A DNA stretch of 8,702 nucleotides from JARRLC01 sp050290865 (GTDB taxonomy: Bacteria > Pseudomonadota > Alphaproteobacteria > Rhizobiales > Rhodomicrobiaceae): the NCBI GenBank assembly GCA_050290865.1, contig JBNKIW010000080.1:1-8702 (forward strand), given 5' to 3'. The position numbers and the translations under genes are program-made. The first letter of the stretch is position 1, and the number at the start of each line of letters is the position of its first letter. Under the pieces are notes generated by a model. That model was not told the origin of the DNA, did not search any database, and worked only from the letters and a program-made list of their open reading frames with translations. Positions 4,624-8,702 of this stretch are shown in pieces.

Positions 4624-6984
4624 ATGGATACAGAATCTATGAATCCCACGGGGGATGTCAAGCTCGATGACGGCGATGCCAGCACAAATACGCTCAACCT
4701 TGACGAATATGTGCGGGCGTTGCGGATCGAACGATCCATGCTCGACCCATTTGGTCTTCGGACAATCAATACATCAACTGGCGATGCCATCGAAATTCCT
4801 TACCGGCGGCGGGATGGTACTGAAATCGCACGCCGTATCCGCCGTAGACTAACCGACGGTGCGGCGGCCGAATGGGTCTACACGACGGGTGCAGCGGAAC
4901 AGCAGGACAAGTTGCTGGGGCCGGGTGGAACAGGCCGTCTCTATCTCAGCGTGCCGCGCAGTAAAAAGAACCAGGTTAAGGAACTGGGCGCCCGATGGGA
5001 CGCTTTGGCCAAGAGGTGGTATGTTCCATCCGGCAGTGATCCTAAGCCGTTTGAGCGCTGGCTACGCTCGCGCGACACCCCTCTCCTCTACGGGCTCGAA
5101 AATATGCCCGGACATGGATTACTGTTCCTCGTTGTCGGCGAACCGGCCTGCCATGTGCTTTGGCAGTATGGATTCGATGCAGCGGGACTGGCTGAGGCGG
5201 ATAGCTACAATCCTCACCGCGACGATGCCGAGTTGGACAACTGCAACGTAGTCGTCCTTCTTAGTGTGGACGAATTTGCACCGATGACGATCGAACGTCT
5301 GTCTTTATCGAGCCTTCGGCACTCATTCAAGATTGCTGAGCTTGATGTCGTTGCCGCCGCTGAAATGGGGGCGAATATTACCTCATGCGTCAAAGATGCG
5401 GCTGAGATGAGCAGACCCCTGGAAGATCTTCTCGCAGAAAGGCCGCTGCTCGATAGGTTGAGGCATCCGGAACGGGGCGAGATCATTGTCAAAGCTGGTG
5501 AACGGCCCCGCGTCGTTGACGAAGCTATCGCCGTCATTCAATCGCGGGGCACGCTTTACGAGCGGGGGGGCGAACTGGTGAGGCTGTGCCGCCACATCAC
5601 CATTCCGGTGGAGGAGCATTGGCTGGCGGATTATCTTGGCCGCCATGTTGCATTTTACCGTGAGCGTATGGACCGGAACGGCGAATTTGTGCGCTACGAA
5701 GCCGATCCGCCAACGTGGCTTTGCAAAACCATCGCCCAGAAACGGGGTGAGCGCGGCCTCAAGGAACTGACCGGCGTTATCACGGCCCCTACGCTGCGTC
5801 CGGATGGCACGCTTCTCAAGCGTCCCGGCTTCGATGAAGCAACCGGGCTCCTGCTTCGTCCAGGAACGTGGCCCAGGCTGCAAGACAAACCCAGCCGAAC
5901 CGAACTGGAGGCAGCCTGGGCCGTGCTGTGGGAACCTGTCGCCGAATTTCCCTATGCCTCACACGAGGACCGCGCGGTGACCGTCGCCGCCATGCTGACG
6001 GCCACGGTGCGGCGGACGCTGCCGAAGGCGCCCGCCTTCAGTTTCGATGCGCCTGTGCCAGGGAGCGGCAAGACATTGCTGGCCACATGCATCGCCGAAC
6101 TGGCTGGCGGCGACATCGCCGTAGTGCCGGAGTGCCGGGAGGAAGAGGAACTGCGCAAGCGGCTGCTCGCGGCGCTTCGCGAGGGACAGCCAAGTATTCT
6201 TCTGGACAATATCAAAGGTCAATTTGCCTCGTCGGCGCTCGAAGCGTTCCTGACCGACGATTATTATGCAGACCGCGTCCTTGGGATGACCCAAATCCTG
6301 CGTTTGCGAACCAACATTCTTGCGCTGATATCGGGTAACAATTTCATCCCCCGTGGCGACCTCTGGCGGCGCATCGTCACCGCACGTATTGACCCGCGCG
6401 TCGAGGACGCAGAGCGGCGGAGTTTCAAGCTCGACGCTCGCAAACACTGCCGCGAACATCGCCAGGAGCTCGTTGCGGCGGCCTTGACACTTTTGTGCGG
6501 TTTCGTCGCCGCTGGCAAGCCACGCTTCACCAAGGACCGCCTGGCGAGTTTTGAAGAATGGGACGACCTGATCCGGCAGTGCGTCCTATGGCTCAACGCC
6601 GAGGGGATCGCCGAACTCGGTGATCCCACTACATCCATTGGCAGGGCCAAGGAGCTGGAACCAGAACGCCAGAAGCTCGGGGCGTTCTTGGAGGCGGTCC
6701 GCATCATCATGGGGGCGGGCAAGAACGGCGAGAGGTGGCGGACAAACGATCTAATCCAAAAAGCCGAGGCCCCTATGACCGATCAGGAGCGCGAGCTGCG
6801 CGATGTCCTGCGCGAAATTGCCGGGGAGCGTAGTTCCATCAACCCGCGTATCCTCGGCCGATGGATCGAGCGCCAAACTGACGCTTGGTGCGGCGGACTC
6901 TGTGTAGAGCGGGCGGGCGAAAGAAACCGTGCGGTTCTCTGGCACATTAGAGAGGCAGAACAAACGGCCACGGATCTCACGTGA
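4624..6984 (+). CDS. DUF5710-like / degenerate Toprim / P-loop ATPase replication protein
   Basis: This 786-residue protein starts at ATG 4624 with AGGA at 4610-4613; ATG 4639 is an alternative. Residues 105-147 are a DUF5710-like module (YLSVPRSKKNQVKELGARWD, WYVPSG, FERWL). Residues about 165-258 follow a Toprim-like order but lack key metal ligands: VEGE is VVGE (170-173) and the DND-type motif is SVD (214-216). Residues about 425-640 are the ATPase: Walker A APVPGSGKT (476-484), Walker B ILLDN (525-529), GNN (571-573), and an arginine-rich RGDLWRRIVTARID (577-590). I recall LDN and GNN as the usual forms in related phage and plasmid helicase-like proteins. Residues 681-780 form a further domain with a primase-tail look. 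It probably acts as a helicase or loader in element replication; primase activity is unlikely. The upstream gene is a partial copy of its ATPase, and an intrinsic terminator follows at 7019. Confidence 0.85.
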   Translation: MDTESMNPTGDVKLDDGDASTNTLNLDEYVRALRIERSMLDPFGLRTINTSTGDAIEIPYRRRDGTEIARRIRRRLTDGAAAEWVYTTGAAEQQDKLLGPGGTGRLYLSVPRSKKNQVKELGARWDALAKRWYVPSGSDPKPFERWLRSRDTPLLYGLENMPGHGLLFLVVGEPACHVLWQYGFDAAGLAEADSYNPHRDDAELDNCNVVVLLSVDEFAPMTIERLSLSSLRHSFKIAELDVVAAAEMGANITSCVKDAAEMSRPLEDLLAERPLLDRLRHPERGEIIVKAGERPRVVDEAIAVIQSRGTLYERGGELVRLCRHITIPVEEHWLADYLGRHVAFYRERMDRNGEFVRYEADPPTWLCKTIAQKRGERGLKELTGVITAPTLRPDGTLLKRPGFDEATGLLLRPGTWPRLQDKPSRTELEAAWAVLWEPVAEFPYASHEDRAVTVAAMLTATVRRTLPKAPAFSFDAPVPGSGKTLLATCIAELAGGDIAVVPECREEEELRKRLLAALREGQPSILLDNIKGQFASSALEAFLTDDYYADRVLGMTQILRLRTNILALISGNNFIPRGDLWRRIVTARIDPRVEDAERRSFKLDARKHCREHRQELVAAALTLLCGFVAAGKPRFTKDRLASFEEWDDLIRQCVLWLNAEGIAELGDPTTSIGRAKELEPERQKLGAFLEAVRIIMGAGKNGERWRTNDLIQKAEAPMTDQERELRDVLREIAGERSSINPRILGRWIERQTDAWCGGLCVERAGERNRAVLWHIREAEQTATDLT

Positions 6985-7018
6985 TCCAGCACGCCAGCTG
7001 ATACCTCCCTACCTCTCG

Positions 7019-7046
7019 AAGGCTGCGGCTCGCTCGCGGCCTTTTT
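7019..7046 (+). terminator. Intrinsic terminator after the 786-aa gene
   Basis: AAGGCTGCG (7019-7027) pairs with CGCGGCCTT (7035-7043), a 9-bp stem with one G-U pair and a 7-base loop, and runs into TTTTT (7042-7046). It sits 35 bases after the stop at 6984 and should end the transcript of the two ATPase genes. Confidence 0.85.
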
Positions 7047-7153
7047 CATGGAAGAGCCGCGACCGATAACAGCCGTCTTTCCAAGCGGACAGTATTTTGG
7101 TTGAACACCAAGAAGAAATACAACCTCGTGCTAAAAAATTCTATCGGCTGAAA

Positions 7154-7239
7154 AAAACTCAGAAAACTCAGAAAACTCGTAAAGAAAGCCATGTGTTTGC
7201 GGCATAGCTCGCTTACGAGTTTTCTGAGTTTTGCGAGTT
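7154..7239. repeat. Inverted pair of 9-bp tandem repeats (AAAACTCAG), 20-bp perfect arms
   Basis: The left side is AAAACTCAG (7154-7162), AAAACTCAG (7163-7171), AAAACTCGT (7172-7180). The right side is ACGAGTTTT (7215-7223), CTGAGTTTT (7224-7232), GCGAGTT (7233-7239). Bases 7163-7182 and 7213-7232 are exact 20-bp reverse complements across a 30-base loop. The outermost copies are less well matched. Tandem units inside a large dyad suggest a multi-site binding locus (operator, iteron pair or recombination site) rather than a simple terminator; no extra T-run follows. Confidence 0.8.
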
Positions 7240-7338
7240 ACAGATCCTCGCCTGCTGATTTACTGCAGTGGGTTGTGGTGGCCGTGGCGGGGTGGTTGTA
7301 GCCGGAAATCAGCCACTTTTGTGCTGGATGTAAGTCGT

Positions 7339-7344
7339 GATAAT
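7339..7344 (+). promoter_or_regulatory. Weak -10 box candidate upstream of the 186-aa gene
   Basis: GATAAT (7339-7344) matches the -10 consensus at five of six bases, 40 bases before ATG 7385. The best -35 nearby, TTGTGC (7319-7324), is poor and only 14 bases away. This is a suggestion only, but a new promoter is needed here because a terminator lies upstream. Confidence 0.25.
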
Positions 7345-7384
7345 AGGAATTCTGTTAGTACAAACAAAAAAGGATATGATGTAG

Positions 7385-7945
7385 ATGCATAGCTTCAAGC
7401 TTTTGTTCCCGTGGCGGGAAGAGTCTGGGCGTATGGGGCGGGTGGCGGCTGAACTATCCGGTTTAAAACCACGCGACCGCTATGGCGAATTTCGTGGGGA
7501 AGGTGAATGGCAGACATGGGAGCGTCATGCCAGGATCTGTGCCCATTGCGCAAAGAGCGTCGTTGCCTTCATGGATGCAACGGGACTTGAAATCTCACAT
7601 TCATACGGCGAGGTTTTTGGAGCGATCCGTCAAGTGCTGCCGAACGGTGCAGATCACACTCGTATCTGGCTGCAGCCGCAAGGCGCAGCCGGAAATGGAG
7701 GCCCTGCTGTCTTCAAGTACCTGGCAAGCACCGAACCATACAAGGATGGCTATCAGCAGGTCGAAGCCTGGTGTCGCGAGAACGGATGGGCGTATGCCAC
7801 ATTCCCGCCCGGCTATGGCATGTGGCTTCCCACTGGCGTTGATGGCACGAGGCTGGTGCTGCTCTCACCACCGTGGCAAGCAGTTCCGGTGGCTGAGCTT
7901 GCGGCGGCCGCACAAGAAAAGATGCCGCAGTGGGTGGCGGATTGA
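7385..7945 (+). CDS. Unrecognised 186-aa soluble protein
   Basis: ATG 7385 follows AAGGA (7370-7374) at 10-base spacing; two earlier ATGs at 7376 and 7379 run straight into TAG (7382-7384). I do not recognise the family. The protein has no signal peptide or membrane segment, one CxxC pair (ICAHCAK, residues about 51-57), many tryptophans, and Pro/Gly-rich motifs near the end (FPPGYGMWLP, LLSPPWQAVP). Coding use looks genuine in this frame. It is a single-gene unit between an intrinsic terminator and the convergent traM-like gene, a typical accessory position. The minus-strand frame crossing its last 77 codons encodes an unlikely Arg/Cys/His-rich tail, so this strand is taken as the real coding strand there. 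Confidence 0.65.
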   Translation: MHSFKLLFPWREESGRMGRVAAELSGLKPRDRYGEFRGEGEWQTWERHARICAHCAKSVVAFMDATGLEISHSYGEVFGAIRQVLPNGADHTRIWLQPQGAAGNGGPAVFKYLASTEPYKDGYQQVEAWCRENGWAYATFPPGYGMWLPTGVDGTRLVLLSPPWQAVPVAELAAAAQEKMPQWVAD

Positions 7946-8501
7946 TCGAATGGCGGGGAGCGGTTTCAGGGAAGGTTGATGGTCTGCCGGATGCCTGCGG
8001 GGAGCACGCGCCTGGGGCGCGATGGGTAACCAGCAGCGGCGACACGACAGCCAGCGTGACTGCTATTGCGGTGGCGGCTAAGGCGATCGCGGAGGCCCAG
8101 CACGCCGCCGTCCTGATCTGCCGCATGCCCTCGGTCGCTTGGCGCACAAGGGTTAGCTCCGCGAGCACCGCTGCCTTGATCGCATCCACCGCCTCACCCG
8201 CCGCCGACCGCACCTCGCCGGCGATGTGTTCCGCTGCGGCCTGAACAAGCTGCTCCCCGAGGCGCTTTGATGCCGCCAGTTGCTGGGCATGTGCTTGCGC
8301 CGTGGATGCGGCGATCTGATCCTGTGACGCAGCGACGGTGGCCTCGATGCGTGCCATCGCCCGAGCGAGCAGATAGTCGTGGAGGGTGATGGACACCAGG
8401 ATGGGATCGTCGCGGCGAAGCAGCAAGTCGTGCCGCTTCGCCACTTCGCCGATGATCCGCTCGATATCGAGAGGCGTGGGTTTCGCCCCAACGCGTTCCA
8501 T
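7713..8501 (-). CDS. traM: TraM-like conjugal transfer protein with run-on C-terminus
   Basis: ATG at 8501-8499 follows GAGG at about 8-base spacing, and the gene starts 8 bases after the traL-like stop. Residues 10-36 (LDIERIIGEVAKRH, then LLRRDDPILV) match the N-terminal signature I associate with TraM proteins encoded beside TraL in IncP-like transfer regions. An Ala/Gln-rich helical, coiled-coil-like region (45-128) and one membrane segment (about 133-157) follow. Such proteins are usually about 140-160 residues and end just after the membrane segment. This frame continues to 262, with a Pro-rich stretch and then an Arg/Cys/His-rich tail antisense to the 186-aa gene. The first 160 residues are therefore the trustworthy part, and the extension suggests a lost native stop. 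The role is conjugation, inner-membrane associated, but its exact function is unknown. Confidence 0.7.
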   Translation of the reverse strand: MERVGAKPTPLDIERIIGEVAKRHDLLLRRDDPILVSITLHDYLLARAMARIEATVAASQDQIAASTAQAHAQQLAASKRLGEQLVQAAAEHIAGEVRSAAGEAVDAIKAAVLAELTLVRQATEGMRQIRTAACWASAIALAATAIAVTLAVVSPLLVTHRAPGACSPQASGRPSTFPETAPRHSINPPPTAASFLVRPPQAQPPELLATVVRAAPASCHQRQWEATCHSRAGMWHTPIRSRDTRLRPADSHPCMVRCLPGT

Positions 8502-8509
8502 GGAGCGCC

Positions 8510-8702
8510 TCAGCCGAATACCGTTTCGATCTGCTGATAAATCTGCGTCCGAACGCGGTGAATACGCGACTTCTCGATGATGCCGAAGTCTGGCGAGGCC
8601 CTCACCTCCTCGAAGGTAAGCCCCTGCGTCATCATTCGCGCGATGTCCTCGCCGAATGTTTTGGGATCGGCAAAGGTGCAGTCTGGCAGGTAAATGACAC
8701 CA
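8510..8702 (-). CDS. traL: TraL-like conjugal transfer protein, C-terminal fragment
   Basis: The minus-strand frame is open from the right edge and ends at TGA (8512-8510), giving the last 63 residues. It contains a FEEVRASPDFGIIE stretch followed by KSRIHRVRTQIYQQIE. TraL proteins of IncP-type systems are P-loop ATPases ending in a similar acidic/helical region with a DFGI(I/V)E-like stretch, and they sit directly before TraM, as here. The ATPase domain is outside the window, so the call rests on this tail and on gene order. In RP4 the order traK-traL-traM places oriT on the traK side, which here would be to the right. Confidence 0.6.
   Translation of the reverse strand, partial: GVIYLPDCTFADPKTFGEDIARMMTQGLTFEEVRASPDFGIIEKSRIHRVRTQIYQQIETVFG

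Larger units (their letters stand above)
7047..7384 (+). other. AT-richer intergenic spacer
   Basis: No gene was seen in this 338-base spacer. Bases 7080-7185 are clearly more AT-rich than the flanking genes and lead into the 9-bp repeat structure at 7154-7240. Bases 7268-7298 are rich in GG and GGGG runs (TGGGTTGTGGTGG and GGCGGGGTGG). They sit between GCTGATTT (7254-7261) and AAATCAGC (7306-7313), an 8-bp inverted repeat. The segment could be a regulatory region, a second origin candidate, or an insertion junction. Confidence 0.5.

Noticed and set aside
7376..7384. ATGATGTAG mini-frame just before the 186-aa start as a regulatory start-stop
   Set aside because: The ATGs are 1 and 4 bases from the AAGGA, too close for efficient initiation; ATG 7385 at 10 bases fits better.
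7930..8244. Plus-strand 104-codon frame opposite the traM-like gene
   Set aside because: It is antisense to the well-supported N-terminal and membrane parts of TraM and has no ribosome binding site or recognisable domain.
1..8702. tRNA genes, transposases, integrases or attachment sites
   Set aside because: No tRNA-like T-loop with matching acceptor stem and no recombinase motif was seen in any plausible frame; none can be supported here.

Overview
The window looks like the replication/transfer backbone of a mobile element, either a conjugative plasmid or an integrative conjugative element. The host is probably a GC-rich proteobacterium, most likely an alphaproteobacterium. The grounds are GC-rich codon usage, a membrane/coiled-coil protein type I associate with rhizobial and methylobacterial plasmids, two primase-helicase-like proteins, and the end of an IncP-type traL-traM pair. 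No rRNA, tRNA, transposase, integrase or CRISPR array was seen. The host assignment is inference.

Layout. (1) 3-971 (+): 3' part of a membrane/coiled-coil protein whose C-terminus looks like the winged-helix tail of phage and plasmid primases. (2) 971-2614 (+): coupled to it by a TGATG overlap, a protein with a degenerate RepB-type primase-like N-terminus, a RecA-like (RepA/AAA_25) ATPase core and a C-terminal helix-turn-helix-like end. (3) 2615-3772: about 1.16 kb without a convincing gene. Its left half has GACGGATG motifs spaced at about one DNA helical turn, a 23-bp palindrome and a long inverted repeat of GTGCCC/GGGCAC hexamers, so it is the best candidate for an origin or partition site. 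Its right half holds a good sigma-70-like promoter (3544-3572) and one tiny leader-like ORF. (4) 3773-4558 (+): a 261-aa stand-alone ATPase. (5) 4624-6984 (+): a 786-aa protein with a DUF5710-like domain, a degenerate Toprim-like domain, an ATPase domain paralogous to the 261-aa protein and a C-terminal domain. (6) 7019-7046: an intrinsic terminator. It is followed by a more AT-rich spacer with a 20-bp perfect inverted repeat built from 9-bp AAAACTCAG units. (7) 7385-7945 (+): an unrecognised 186-aa protein. (8) 8510-8702 and 7713-8501 (-): the C-terminal end of a TraL-like protein followed by a TraM-like protein, convergent with the 186-aa gene. The TraM reading frame runs on antisense into that gene.

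Working model (inference): genes 1-2 and 4-5 form a replication module around the repeat-rich region. Both multidomain proteins keep intact ATPase motifs while the primase-type metal-binding residues look lost. That suggests helicase/initiator functions relying on a primase from elsewhere. The stand-alone ATPase is a diverged partial copy of its downstream neighbour, and a 74-bp near-identical block suggests the two still exchange sequence. The traL-traM end marks the edge of the conjugation region, with oriT expected to the right of the window if the IncP gene order holds.
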